Part shown: positions 1 through 7,851 of the stretch, piece after piece
Numbering within the stretch: the stretch's first letter is position 1
Layout: the number at the start of each line of letters is the position of its first letter
Position numbers and translations under genes: made by a program
The notes under the pieces: model-generated
Seen by the model: only the letters and a program-made list of their open reading frames with translations
Databases searched by the model: none
Told to the model about the DNA's origin: nothing
Assembly: GCA_009777635.1 (NCBI GenBank)
Contig: WRLK01000001.1
Coordinates: forward strand, 1-64,000
Direction: 5' to 3'
Origin: Oscillospiraceae bacterium
GTDB taxonomy: Bacteria > Bacillota > Clostridia > Oscillospirales > Ruminococcaceae
Length of the DNA: 64,000 nt

Positions 1-326
1 TCTTGGGAAATGGCGGTTATGTTGCCTATCCTGCCGAAAATTCCGACGTCTCCGCCATTTGCTGCGCAAATACCGTGCATGCCACCTGTAATATCGCCCG
101 CATTGCCGAGGATAGAGATGTCCCCGTAGATTGCGAAAATGCCGTTATTGCCGCCGGAAATATCGCCCAACGTGCCTGAGGTTGTAACATTGCCGATTGC
201 GAAAATGCCGGCATTGCCGCCGGTAATGCTTGTTATATTGGCGAAAATTGTAACATCGCCGTATGAGGAAATGCCGTTATAGCCGCCGGTAATACTGCCT
301 ATTACACCGTTAATCCGGAGGTCGCC
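1..326 (-). repeat. in-gene tandem repeat, about 66 bp unit
   Basis: At least four degenerate copies of a 66-69 bp unit are visible on the coding strand. Each encodes a G-D/N-hydrophobic-T start and an I-T-G-G-N-x-G-I-F end. The copies differ at many third positions, so they are old or under selection at the protein level. The repeat continues past the window edge. Confidence 0.75.
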
Positions 327-851
327 GTTTGCGAAAATGCCGCTGCCGCTGCCGCTGCCGGTAATGGTTATATCGGGGCCCCCCCCTTGGATGCTCGCGC
401 CGCCGGGTACTTCCAGGGCAGGGTATGCGTTAAATACTGTCCCGAGAATGGTTGTGCCCGCTGCAATGGTAATGTGAACGTCAACGCCGGGTACGTCTTC
501 AATTCGTATTGTCCAACCGTCGCCGCCGTTTGTGCCGTCGCCGCTGATGCTGATGGAGGCGGTATCTTTCACAGTGATGACGTTCGTAGTTGGGTTTGCC
601 GTATAGCCGCTGGCGCCTGTTGTATCAACGTTGCCAAGGTCGATGTAGACGAAGCCGCCTGACCTCGGCGATATGCCCTGCGCCTGCGTTACCCCCGCGG
701 TCGCGGCGGGCTGCGTCTCGCTGCCGTCCGGCATATCGCCGTCAGGGCCATCGCTATCGGCATAGGCAATTTGTACAAAGCCCCCCCCTGTAATTGTGCA
801 TAATACCAATATCAGGGCAAGCATGGTGGAAAGTAGTTTTCTTGTTTTCAT
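1..851 (-). CDS. secreted repeat-rich surface protein, 5' part only
   Basis: The frame is open from the ATG at 851 to the left edge (about 283 codons), so the C-terminus is missing. An AAGGGG ribosome site lies just upstream. The product starts with a Lys/Arg n-region and a hydrophobic core (LLSTMLALILVLCTI), a typical signal peptide. A Ser-Gly run (about residues 164-170) is followed from about position 326 to the edge by at least four imperfect 22-23-residue repeats of the type G(D/N)hTh..(6)..IxGGNxGIFAI, where h is hydrophobic. This spacing suits a right-handed beta-helix, as in adhesins and polysaccharide-binding proteins; that is inference. Two G8 tracts lie in the coding strand (788-781 and 386-379). 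No enzyme motif is visible. The function is unknown beyond a probable exported surface protein. Confidence 0.85.
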   Translation of the reverse strand, partial: MKTRKLLSTMLALILVLCTITGGGFVQIAYADSDGPDGDMPDGSETQPAATAGVTQAQGISPRSGGFVYIDLGNVDTTGASGYTANPTTNVITVKDTASISISGDGTNGGDGWTIRIEDVPGVDVHITIAAGTTILGTVFNAYPALEVPGGASIQGGGPDITITGSGSGSGIFANGDLRINGVIGSITGGYNGISSYGDVTIFANITSITGGNAGIFAIGNVTTSGTLGDISGGNNGIFAIYGDISILGNAGDITGGMHGICAANGGDVGIFGRIGNITAISQ

Positions 852-945
852 AGATGTACCCCTTACTTTTTCGGATTATAAAGCAATATAAATTTTACTG
901 CTATTTATTATAAAGTATTTTGGCGAAAAAGTAAATATGGAAAGG

Positions 946-1133
946 GGCAACAGCATTTACTTTTTGCTGAGCGTGAATCACAGCAAATGGGCTGAAAAAC
1001 CACCCCGGCACTTCGTGCCACCCCTCCAAGGAGGGGAATTTTGCTCCGTTTTATCCCCATTCCCCTCCTCGGAGGGGTGGCGTCCGCAGACGGCGGGGTG
1101 GTTCTGCCTAAATAAAAAAGTAAATGCTGTTGC
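946..1133. repeat. imperfect long inverted repeat, MITE-like or palindromic intergenic element
   Basis: The outer arms GGCAACAGCATTTACTTTTT (946-965) and its complement (about 1114-1133) enclose inner arms ACCACCCCG (about 1000) and CGGGGTGGT (about 1095), and a core of CCCCTCC/GGAGGGG pairs around 1021-1076. The whole element can fold into one long hairpin. It encodes no transposase. The sequence ATATGGAAA occurs on both flanks (935-943 and 1140-1147) but is not a clean target duplication. Confidence 0.7.
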
Positions 1134-1142
1134 CCTGAATAT

Positions 1143-1174
1143 GGAAAAGGGCGCAAGAAAAATTCCCTGCGCCC
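1143..1174 (-). terminator. rho-independent terminator of the liv operon
   Basis: Read on the minus strand, a perfect 7-bp stem (GGGCGCA / TGCGCCC) with a 12-nt loop is followed by TTTTCC. It lies about 60 bp after the livF stop. Confidence 0.65.
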
Positions 1175-1236
1175 TGCTTTCGGCGGTTGTTATGCCGATT
1201 ACAACATCACTTTTCGTTTTCACAAATTGTTACACG

Positions 1237-1953
1237 CTACCCTCCCAGATATGCGTCAATTAGTTGCTTATCGTGGAGTATTTCCTTAGCGGCTCCGGCG
1301 TGTACAATTTCACCTGTTTCAAGAACATATGCGCGGTCAGCCAAATTCAAGGCCGCCCTGGCGTTTTGCTCGACAAGCAAAACGGTGGTTCCCTGTTGCC
1401 TTATTTCATTGATTATATGAAAGACCTCCTGTACCAGTATAGGCGCAAGGCCAAGTGAAGGCTCGTCAAGCATCATCAGCTTGGGCCTTGCCATCATTCC
1501 CCGGCCGATTGCAAGCATTTGCTGTTCGCCTCCGCTCAAGCTCCAGGCTTTTTTCTTCCTGCGCGCCATAAGGTTCGGAAAACGCTCCAGTGTTTTTTCA
1601 ACATCCTGTTTGATCTCTGACATGTGCGTTCCATTCCTGATTAAAACGGACGCTCCTATTTTTAAGTTTTCCTCTACTGTTAGATTCGGGAATGTCCGCC
1701 GGCCCTCGGGCACATGCACACATCCTAGCCCAACAATCTCCTCCGGCTGCATCTTGGAAATATCTTGGCCTAATATCTTGATTGACCCCTCCGCATGACG
1801 AATCAACCCCGAAATAGATAATAAGGTTGTTGTCTTGCCTGCGCCATTCGCTCCAATCAGTACAACAATTTCCCCTTCATTTACATCCAGGGATATCTTT
1901 TTTAGCGCCTGAATATTTCCATAAAAGGTGGATACTGCTTCCAATTTAAGCAT
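1237..1953 (-). CDS. livF: branched-chain amino acid-type ABC transporter ATPase LivF
   Basis: This is the second cytoplasmic ATPase of a HAAT-type importer; it hydrolyses ATP to drive uptake by the LivH/LivM pore. The 238 residues match the usual LivF length. Walker A (GANGAGKTT, about residues 34-42), the signature LSGGEQQ (about 139), Walker B LMMLDEPS and the switch His region (LLVEQN) are intact. It is the last gene of the operon, one base after livG. The substrate is not readable from an ATPase. The context with an amidohydrolase and a cyclase suggests it need not be leucine. Confidence 0.93.
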   Translation of the reverse strand: MLKLEAVSTFYGNIQALKKISLDVNEGEIVVLIGANGAGKTTTLLSISGLIRHAEGSIKILGQDISKMQPEEIVGLGCVHVPEGRRTFPNLTVEENLKIGASVLIRNGTHMSEIKQDVEKTLERFPNLMARRKKKAWSLSGGEQQMLAIGRGMMARPKLMMLDEPSLGLAPILVQEVFHIINEIRQQGTTVLLVEQNARAALNLADRAYVLETGEIVHAGAAKEILHDKQLIDAYLGG

Positions 1954-1954
1954 T

Positions 1955-2722
1955 TTACCCCTCCTTCCCGAGATAGGCTTCGATCACATTCTGGTTATTT
2001 TTGATTTCCTCCGGCGTCCCCCCGGCAATTTTAACGCCGAAGTTCAGTACGGAAATGTTGTGCGATAGTTTCATCACAACCCGCATATGATGTTCAACGA
2101 GTAAAATAGTAGTTCCTGCATTTCCTATTTCCTGAATGATTTCAACTAAACGATCAGCGTCAGTCGGGCTCATTCCCGCAAAAGGCTCGTCCAATAGCAG
2201 CAAGGAGGGATTGCCGGCCAGCGCTCTTGCAATCTCTAACATACGGCGGTCACCGTATGGAAGGCCGTTGGCAAGTAAGTGTTCCCTTCCGAGCAGGCCG
2301 ACGGTTTTGCATAACCCTAAAATTTTCTCTCTGTTTTCTTCTTCTTCCTCTCTCAAGGCTTTCGTTTTCATTATTTGCTGAAAAAAATTGGTCGATAGCT
2401 TTGTATGCCTGCCAACTAAAATATTGTCAAAAACCGTAAGGGTATCAAATAATCGAATGTTTTGAAAAGTACGTCCGATTCCAAGCTCCGTTCGCTGAAA
2501 AACAGGCAGGGTATTTATTTTTTCATCTTTAAAACAGATGTCTCCTTCCGTTGGAAGATAAATACCGCTAAGCAGGTTAAGGGTTGTGCTTTTTCCTGAC
2601 CCGTTCGGGCCAATCAAGGCGTGGATTTCTCCCTTTTTTATTTCCATGTCAAGTTCATTAACAGCCCGCAGTCCACCGAAATCTTTTGTCAGTTTTTCAG
2701 TTTTTAAAACGGTATCACTCAT
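1955..2722 (-). CDS. livG: branched-chain amino acid-type ABC transporter ATPase LivG
   Basis: This is the first cytoplasmic ATPase of the importer, 255 residues. It has Walker A GPNGSGKST (about 38-46), the LivG-type insert between Walker A and the signature, the unusual signature region LPYGDRRMLEIARAL, Walker B LLLLDEPFAGM and the switch segment LLVEHHM. The LSGG signature is replaced by LPYG, as is common in LivG proteins. Its start overlaps the end of livM by 8 bp, indicating translational coupling. Confidence 0.93.
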   Translation of the reverse strand: MSDTVLKTEKLTKDFGGLRAVNELDMEIKKGEIHALIGPNGSGKSTTLNLLSGIYLPTEGDICFKDEKINTLPVFQRTELGIGRTFQNIRLFDTLTVFDNILVGRHTKLSTNFFQQIMKTKALREEEEENREKILGLCKTVGLLGREHLLANGLPYGDRRMLEIARALAGNPSLLLLDEPFAGMSPTDADRLVEIIQEIGNAGTTILLVEHHMRVVMKLSHNISVLNFGVKIAGGTPEEIKNNQNVIEAYLGKEG

Positions 2723-3683
2723 TCACTTTTTCCCTCCCGCGCCCGTGTTCCAAGAAGAACTTAAGCTTCTCTATGATACGCCCGATAAGGCCTGCCAAAC
2801 CTTTCGGCATGAAAATCACAATTAATACGGTTCCAAGCCCGTATATCACCATGTAGTAATTATTGAGAAAACGCAGAGACTCAGGCAGGGCGACCAATAG
2901 AATTGCGCCCAGTATCGCGCCTGCAACTGAACCGGAGCCTCCGATAATCAACATGGATATTATCAGGGTGGATGTACTGAATACAAAAAGATCCGGGCTG
3001 ATATACCTTGCAAAATGTGCGTACAGGCTACCTGCTGCTCCACTCATGGCTGCACTTATCATAAAAGCGATGCACTTGACCTTGTTTGTATCAATTCCCA
3101 TTGCCTCCGCCGCTAATTGATTGTCGCGCAATGCTTTCATAGCCCTGCCTAGCTTTGATTTTTCAAGCCGGAGCGAAAATATGATTGCGATTAAAACCCA
3201 TATCAGCAAAAAGTAGTAAAAGCTTCTGTCAGATCTTAATAAATATCCGCCGATAGAGGGCCTTTGAATATTGGGAATTCCGTCAACTCCCATCGTGACC
3301 GGCCTCCAGTTTACAAAAACTAAAAAACAAATCTGCTGGAAACCAATTGTGGCCATAGCCAGATAAAATCCCTTTAACTTAATCGTTGGTATTGCCAATC
3401 CAAGGCCGACTAAACCGGTAATGACGATAGCCAAAGGAAACCCGACCCAAAAAGAGAGTCCTAATCTCATATTAATAATTGCGGACGTATAGGCTCCTAT
3501 TCCCCAAAAGGCTGCTTGCGCCGCCGATATTTGTCCTGCAAACCCAAGACAAACATTCAGTCCAAGAACTAAAATCACATAGACGCCGGCCAGAACTAAA
3601 ATGCCTAACACATAGGCTGAAGAAAATTGCGGCAACAAGATCGCCAGAATCAATAACCCAATAAATGCTATAATTTTGTGCAC
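2715..3683 (-). CDS. livM: branched-chain amino acid-type ABC permease LivM
   Basis: This is an integral membrane permease subunit of about 322 residues with repeated hydrophobic segments and the LivM hallmark GLNVCLGFAGQISAAQAAFWG. I chose the GTG at 3683 (VHKIIAFIGL) because an AAAGGGGGGG ribosome site lies just before it and it leaves a 13-bp gap after livH. The longer frame from 3746 would overlap livH and add a non-membrane N-terminus. It pairs with LivH to form the channel. Confidence 0.9.
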   Translation of the reverse strand: MHKIIAFIGLLILAILLPQFSSAYVLGILVLAGVYVILVLGLNVCLGFAGQISAAQAAFWGIGAYTSAIINMRLGLSFWVGFPLAIVITGLVGLGLAIPTIKLKGFYLAMATIGFQQICFLVFVNWRPVTMGVDGIPNIQRPSIGGYLLRSDRSFYYFLLIWVLIAIIFSLRLEKSKLGRAMKALRDNQLAAEAMGIDTNKVKCIAFMISAAMSGAAGSLYAHFARYISPDLFVFSTSTLIISMLIIGGSGSVAGAILGAILLVALPESLRFLNNYYMVIYGLGTVLIVIFMPKGLAGLIGRIIEKLKFFLEHGRGREKVNE

Positions 3684-3696
3684 AATATCCCCCCCT

Positions 3697-4575
3697 TTAA
3701 GCCTTGTCCATTGTCTCTTCGCCAAAGAATCCCATGGGCCGTACAATCAAAACAATAATCAGTATGATAAAAGCAAAGGCGTCCTGATAGGTGGACGAAA
3801 TAAACCCACCGCACAGAGTTTCAACAACGCCCACGAACAATCCACCAAGAATGGCTCCCGGAACGCTGCCAAAACCGCCCACAATCGTGGCAACAAACGC
3901 CTTTTGCACTAATCCGCTGCCCATCGTTGACCATATATAGGTAATCGGTGCTACTAAAATACCGGCGATAGCGGCTAACCCTGAACTGTATAGGAATGTA
4001 ATGGCGATCATCCGGTTTACTTTTATTCCCATTAATGCTGCAGTTTCTTTATCTTGAGCCACAGCCTGCATTTGCATCCCTAAAAAAGTGCGTTCGAAAA
4101 GAATATATTGTGTAATGAAAAGGATTAGCGCCGCCACAAGAATTACAAGATTTTGCGGAACTACATATAAGTCTCCAATTGCGATTACCGTTGAACCGAG
4201 TATTTCAGGAAATAACCGGGGAGCTGCTCCCCAAATGATGCGGGAAGAATCCGTCAAAGCTATGGAAACGCCCATCGTTGCAACAACAATCGTAATCGAG
4301 GTGGATCTTTGCAGCGGAACGTACACCAGCCGTTGGAAAATATATCCCATTATCATGGTGGCTAACACGCCGCAAATAATCGAGAGCCAAACAGGTAATC
4401 CGATTGTGCTGAAAAATGTAATCGCAAAAAATCCGCCAAAGACAACAAATTCACCCTGCGCGAAATTGACTGCCTGAACCGCGCGGAAAATAAGAGCGAT
4501 TCCCAAACCGACCATTGCATAAATAGCGCCTATGGCTAAGCCGTTAATAAAAAGCTGCGTGGCCATTGAAAACAT
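3697..4575 (-). CDS. livH: branched-chain amino acid-type ABC permease LivH
   Basis: This is the second permease subunit, 292 residues and about eight membrane segments. It has the LivH N-terminal pattern (LFINGLAIGAIYAMVGLGI and VNFAQGEFVVFGG) and the C-terminal GGFGSVPGAILGGLFVGVVE segment. An AAGGAGTG ribosome site precedes the ATG. It is separated from livK by an 84-bp spacer with a 15-bp stem-loop. Confidence 0.93.
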   Translation of the reverse strand: MFSMATQLFINGLAIGAIYAMVGLGIALIFRAVQAVNFAQGEFVVFGGFFAITFFSTIGLPVWLSIICGVLATMIMGYIFQRLVYVPLQRSTSITIVVATMGVSIALTDSSRIIWGAAPRLFPEILGSTVIAIGDLYVVPQNLVILVAALILFITQYILFERTFLGMQMQAVAQDKETAALMGIKVNRMIAITFLYSSGLAAIAGILVAPITYIWSTMGSGLVQKAFVATIVGGFGSVPGAILGGLFVGVVETLCGGFISSTYQDAFAFIILIIVLIVRPMGFFGEETMDKA

Positions 4576-4593
4576 ATTTGTAACACTCCTTCA

Positions 4594-4636
4594 AAGAGAC
4601 AAGGAATATCATTATTTATTTTATTCCTTGTCTCTT
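4594..4636 (-). other. stem-loop between livK and livH
   Basis: A perfect 15-bp stem (AAGAGACAAGGAATA and its complement) with a 13-nt loop sits between the binding-protein stop and the livH ribosome site. There is no proper U-tract after it, so it is more likely an mRNA 3'-end stabiliser or partial attenuator than a full terminator. Confidence 0.7.
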
Positions 4637-4659
4637 ATAGCATTAAAACTGGCTAATTC

Positions 4660-5892
4660 TTATTTTTCCACTCTAACCCTGGTAATAATCTCATATCTTC
4701 CGCCATTAACCTGTGTAATGCACATTTCGCGGTTGCCGTCGCCAAATTCATCATAATCATAAGTAGCGATTATCCCTTCAAAGTTTCTGATGTCAGACAT
4801 GGCGTCCCTGACTGCCTCTCTGTCTGTTCCTGCATTTTTAATCGCCTCCGCTAAAAGATACAGGCCATCATAACCGGCAGCGGAAGCATAGTCCGGGTCG
4901 TGACCATATTTCGCGTGAAAGTCCTGAATGAATTTTGCTGACCTTTCGTCAGTCAGGGAGGTATTCCAGTCAGTAACAGAACACAGGCCTTCCGCATATT
5001 CGCCTGCAGATTCGAGCATAACTGTCGTGCCATATGTCGGCGCGCCTATCACTTTTACATCTAATCCCATCTGTTTAATCTGCCTTACAATCGTTGCGTT
5101 TTCTTGCGTATTCGTTCCCCAGCCAATAATAACTTCCGCACCGGAGTTTCTAATATTTAAAAGTTGGGGCGACCAATCTCTGGCTCCTGTGTTATAACCT
5201 TGCTCGCTCACGATTTCCAGATTGGGATATTTCTCCAAATTGGTTTTAATGTTTTCCAATCCGCCCATTCCGTATACATCGGTGTCATGAAGCACGGCTA
5301 TTTTTGTCAAGCCTAAATCATCGGCAATAAATTTTAACACAACATCGGTTACAACCAAATCGTTGGCACGAATGCGAAAGACGTAAGGGTTTCCATGCCG
5401 CGTGATTTGCAGGGCGGTTCCATTCGTCAAAATCGGGATCTTAGCTTCTTGTATATACTCTGTCGCCGCCATCATAAAAGGGCTACGCATAAGTCCGATT
5501 ATGCCCACGATATCATCGCGCGCAATTATTTTTTGCGTAGCCAGAACGGCGCCGCTGTTTGTCCCGGCGGCGTCCTCAATTACAAGTTCCAGCGGATGCC
5601 CGTTAACACCGCCTGCCGCGTTTATTTCGTCAACAGCCAGCATAACGCCTTTCGACTCATATTCGGCAAGGATTGCATTTTCTCCGGTAATCGCTCCGAC
5701 ATAACCAATTTTAATCGGATCCAGCGGTTGAGAAGGCGGCGCCTCATTCTCCTGTGACTCCGATGCGTTTGATTCAGGAGTTGCCGGGGCAGGAGCAGGT
5801 GTGGCCGGTTGCTGAGCGCCGCCGCATCCGGCAAATAGGCTCGCGGTTAGCACGATTATCAGCAGAAAAGAAAAAACAGACTTACATTTCAT
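4660..5892 (-). CDS. livK: HAAT-type substrate-binding lipoprotein (LivK-like)
   Basis: This 410-residue secreted binding protein is predicted to be anchored to the membrane by a lipobox (SLFAGC, Cys about residue 22). A Pro/Ala/Ser/Glu linker follows, then a Peripla_BP_6 domain starting PIKIGYVGAITGENAILAEYE. The family takes up branched-chain amino acids, amides, ureas or aromatic acids. The ligand cannot be fixed from sequence. It is the first transporter gene, downstream of the amidohydrolase. The stem-loop after its stop probably keeps its mRNA more abundant than that of the membrane subunits. Confidence 0.9.
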   Translation of the reverse strand: MKCKSVFSFLLIIVLTASLFAGCGGAQQPATPAPAPATPESNASESQENEAPPSQPLDPIKIGYVGAITGENAILAEYESKGVMLAVDEINAAGGVNGHPLELVIEDAAGTNSGAVLATQKIIARDDIVGIIGLMRSPFMMAATEYIQEAKIPILTNGTALQITRHGNPYVFRIRANDLVVTDVVLKFIADDLGLTKIAVLHDTDVYGMGGLENIKTNLEKYPNLEIVSEQGYNTGARDWSPQLLNIRNSGAEVIIGWGTNTQENATIVRQIKQMGLDVKVIGAPTYGTTVMLESAGEYAEGLCSVTDWNTSLTDERSAKFIQDFHAKYGHDPDYASAAGYDGLYLLAEAIKNAGTDREAVRDAMSDIRNFEGIIATYDYDEFGDGNREMCITQVNGGRYEIITRVRVEK

Positions 5893-5956
5893 GATTCATT
5901 CTCCTTACTTTGTTTTCTTTCGTTTATTGAAAAATCCAAATGAAAGCATTCGATTT

Positions 5957-6724
5957 TTATAAATCAAATAGCGCGGCGATGCTGCCTCCCAATACAAGGT
6001 CTTGATCTTTCCCGGACATTCCCTCTTCCTCCATCATAGCCTTGTAACCGCCTAATTCCGCACCCATCAGCGCAAAAGGCGTGTCGCTGCCAAAAGCCAC
6101 CCGATGGGCGCCTAGTACCCTGATTGCTTTAAGCACCGACATTTTAGGTACTTGGCTGCCGATGAGCGTAATATTTTTGTATTCCTGTGCCATTTCAATG
6201 GCGCAGGAACTAGCGTCGGCATACGCTTCCCCGCCCATATGAATCATTAAAACCGGCATTTCGGGGAAATCTCTTGCAATCTTGCCGATTTTGTAAGGGT
6301 GCGTATTCGCGACATCATCACAGCCGCTGTGAAATGCCGCTATTTTGCCTGCTTTTGCAATCTTTTCTAAAATAGGATACGCGATTTCCTTGCTGTCAAT
6401 CGGGAATTTATTGACTGCCCCGTTCAACTTAATGCCATAAAGATGATACGCATTCAGGCATTTATCGGTTAAGGCCAAAGCGTGGTCCATGCCAAGCTGC
6501 GGGTCTACCCATCCAAATCCAAGAATTCTATCCGGATATTTTTTCATAGATTCATATATATATGCAACCGAATGATCCAGCTTGGATCGGATATAGGGAT
6601 TATGTATCCAGGTAAGGCATTTATCCACACCGATCTTGTCCATTTTTGCAATCAATTGTTCTGCTGTAATACTTGTGCCCCACTCCAGCGTCGGGGAAAT
6701 ATGTGTATCAGCATCAATAATCAT
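5957..6724 (-). CDS. amidohydrolase-2 family metal-dependent hydrolase
   Basis: This 255-residue cytoplasmic TIM-barrel protein belongs to the amidohydrolase_2 / aminocarboxymuconate-semialdehyde-decarboxylase-like group. Visible metal-site elements are the N-terminal DADTHI (D-x-x-H rather than the common H-x-H), AFHSG (about residue 151), MIHMGG (about 181) and the terminal FGSDTP (about 224). Family members hydrolyse or decarboxylate cyclic acids and lactones; the reaction here is unknown. It lies between the cyclase-family gene and livK on the same strand, which suggests it processes the imported compound. Confidence 0.8.
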   Translation of the reverse strand: MIIDADTHISPTLEWGTSITAEQLIAKMDKIGVDKCLTWIHNPYIRSKLDHSVAYIYESMKKYPDRILGFGWVDPQLGMDHALALTDKCLNAYHLYGIKLNGAVNKFPIDSKEIAYPILEKIAKAGKIAAFHSGCDDVANTHPYKIGKIARDFPEMPVLMIHMGGEAYADASSCAIEMAQEYKNITLIGSQVPKMSVLKAIRVLGAHRVAFGSDTPFALMGAELGGYKAMMEEEGMSGKDQDLVLGGSIAALFDL

Positions 6725-6796
6725 TACCGAACCCCCTTTTTAAATTTGCTTTGAGAATTTGTTTTGCTATGCTTTTCCATGTTTCATAAGAGAAAG

Positions 6797-6828
6797 AGGC
6801 GCAACAGAACATCTATTCTGCTGCGCCT
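6797..6828 (-). terminator. terminator or attenuator between cyclase and amidohydrolase genes
   Basis: On the minus strand a 13-bp stem with one mismatch (AGGCGCAGCAGAA / TTCTGTTGCGCCT) is followed by CTTTCTCTT. It lies 14 bp after the cyclase stop and would reduce read-through into the amidohydrolase-liv genes. Confidence 0.65.
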
Positions 6829-6841
6829 TGCTGTCGTTTTC

Positions 6842-7630
6842 TTATTCTTCCTCAACAAAGGCGTTACATGTGGCTCCCCTTGCGCCTTTAAGTTTCAAGG
6901 GAATCACATTGAGCTTGACTCTTTGTTTTGTAATAGAGTTTAAGTTGCACATAGCGCCAATAAAATTAATATTATTAGTGGTCATAACGTTTGGAGATTC
7001 CCAATCCTCAATCGCCATCTCGGCGGTGTATTGCGCCAGAAAGCGCTTCGCTTCTATTGATGGGAAAGGATTCCGCGCCCATGCCGGCCTGTCCGCCCAG
7101 AGGGGACCCTGATACTTATCGCCTCTGCCCCAGTAAGCTACGTCCGCGCCGGCAAGGTCAGAGCCATTATTTTTCATAATCTCACACAGCTTTTCGGAAG
7201 CGGCCTTGGATATGCATGGGCCGTGGCGGGCGTAATCATCACCAATCTCTTCCCAACGGTTGTTATCGCCCCACCCGGTGCGCAGGATGACTGCATCCCC
7301 TTTGCGAAAATCAACTTTAGCGAATCCTTCTTCAATTTGTTCCGGTGTAACCGCACCATCCCTACCACAGGGCACATCAACCACAACAGCAGGGCGGTTT
7401 AGCAGTTGTTCCAGAGGAACAAGGTCCACAGTCGGAGCATTGGGATCCTGCATCGCCTTAATCATAAGCCGGGTTCCAGCTTCAGAATGCATGGTAATCA
7501 TCCACAGTTCATAGGATTGTTTGCCATGCGTTGTAATCGGTTCTGATTGGAACGGTACGTCCCAAGCCCAAACATTTCCCACCGGCATAAAGTCATATAG
7601 CGGAAGAGTACAATCGATCAATTTTGACAT
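6842..7630 (-). CDS. cyclase-family (kynurenine formamidase-like) protein with altered metal motif
   Basis: The product is about 262 residues. I start it at the ATG at 7630 (MSKLID) because a GGAGG lies 9 bp upstream; the TTG at 7645 has no ribosome site. Family features include the N-terminal DCTLPLYDFMP, ILRTGWGDNN, the GPCISKAASE segment and DVAYWG. The usual H-x-G-T-H-x-D metal motif reads HSEAGTRLMI here, so the second His and the Asp are missing. It may bind metal differently or lack canonical hydrolase activity. It is the first gene behind the FadR-like operator, so it is probably the most directly regulated. Confidence 0.8.
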   Translation of the reverse strand: MSKLIDCTLPLYDFMPVGNVWAWDVPFQSEPITTHGKQSYELWMITMHSEAGTRLMIKAMQDPNAPTVDLVPLEQLLNRPAVVVDVPCGRDGAVTPEQIEEGFAKVDFRKGDAVILRTGWGDNNRWEEIGDDYARHGPCISKAASEKLCEIMKNNGSDLAGADVAYWGRGDKYQGPLWADRPAWARNPFPSIEAKRFLAQYTAEMAIEDWESPNVMTTNNINFIGAMCNLNSITKQRVKLNVIPLKLKGARGATCNAFVEEE

Positions 7631-7676
7631 TTTTCCAACCTCCAAGTTTTATTTTTTGCATAAATGCAATATATGT

Positions 7677-7693
7677 ATCTGGTCTTACCAGAT
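7677..7693. promoter_or_regulatory. FadR/GntR-type operator
   Basis: A perfect 17-bp dyad, ATCTGGT-nnn-ACCAGAT, contains TGGTnnnACCA, which fits the TNGTnnnACNA consensus known for FadR-subfamily GntR repressors. It is 47 bp upstream of the cyclase start and 158 bp downstream of the gntR stop. It is therefore placed to control the cyclase-amidohydrolase-liv genes. A TATAAT-like hexamer lies just upstream of it on the minus strand (about 7727-7732), with no clear -35. Confidence 0.8.
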
Positions 7694-7781
7694 TACTGAA
7701 TATCAGTTTAGCAGGCTTTTTATTATTATACAATTGACAATTTGCATGAATGTTTTTTAAATTAATTGTACATTATAACAA

Positions 7782-7829
7782 AGACCAACGATATGCACGA
7801 TTTTTTTCAATCGTTTATATCGTTGGTCT
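7782..7829 (-). terminator. stem-loop terminator after gntR
   Basis: A perfect 13-bp outer stem (AGACCAACGATAT and its complement) plus a small inner CGAT/ATCG stem starts 22 bp after the gntR stop. The minus-strand tail is TTTGTTAT, so termination is plausible but not strong. Confidence 0.55.
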
Positions 7830-7851
7830 GTTTGCAAGATTTGTTGTCATT

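Larger units (their letters stand above)
852..1236. other. intergenic region with inverted-repeat element
   Basis: This 385-bp gap holds the promoter and leader of the repeat-rich surface protein near its right flank, a roughly 190-bp imperfect inverted repeat (946-1133) and the terminator of the liv operon (1143-1174). The short frames across it on both strands follow from the palindrome and have no ribosome sites or recognisable products. Confidence 0.6.

Noticed and set aside
1..326. CRISPR-like spacing of repeats
   Set aside because: The repeats are degenerate and in frame within a secreted protein, with no constant repeat/variable spacer pattern.
908..1263. Several small frames across the palindromic element
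   Set aside because: They arise because both strands of the inverted repeat are similar; none has a ribosome site or known product.
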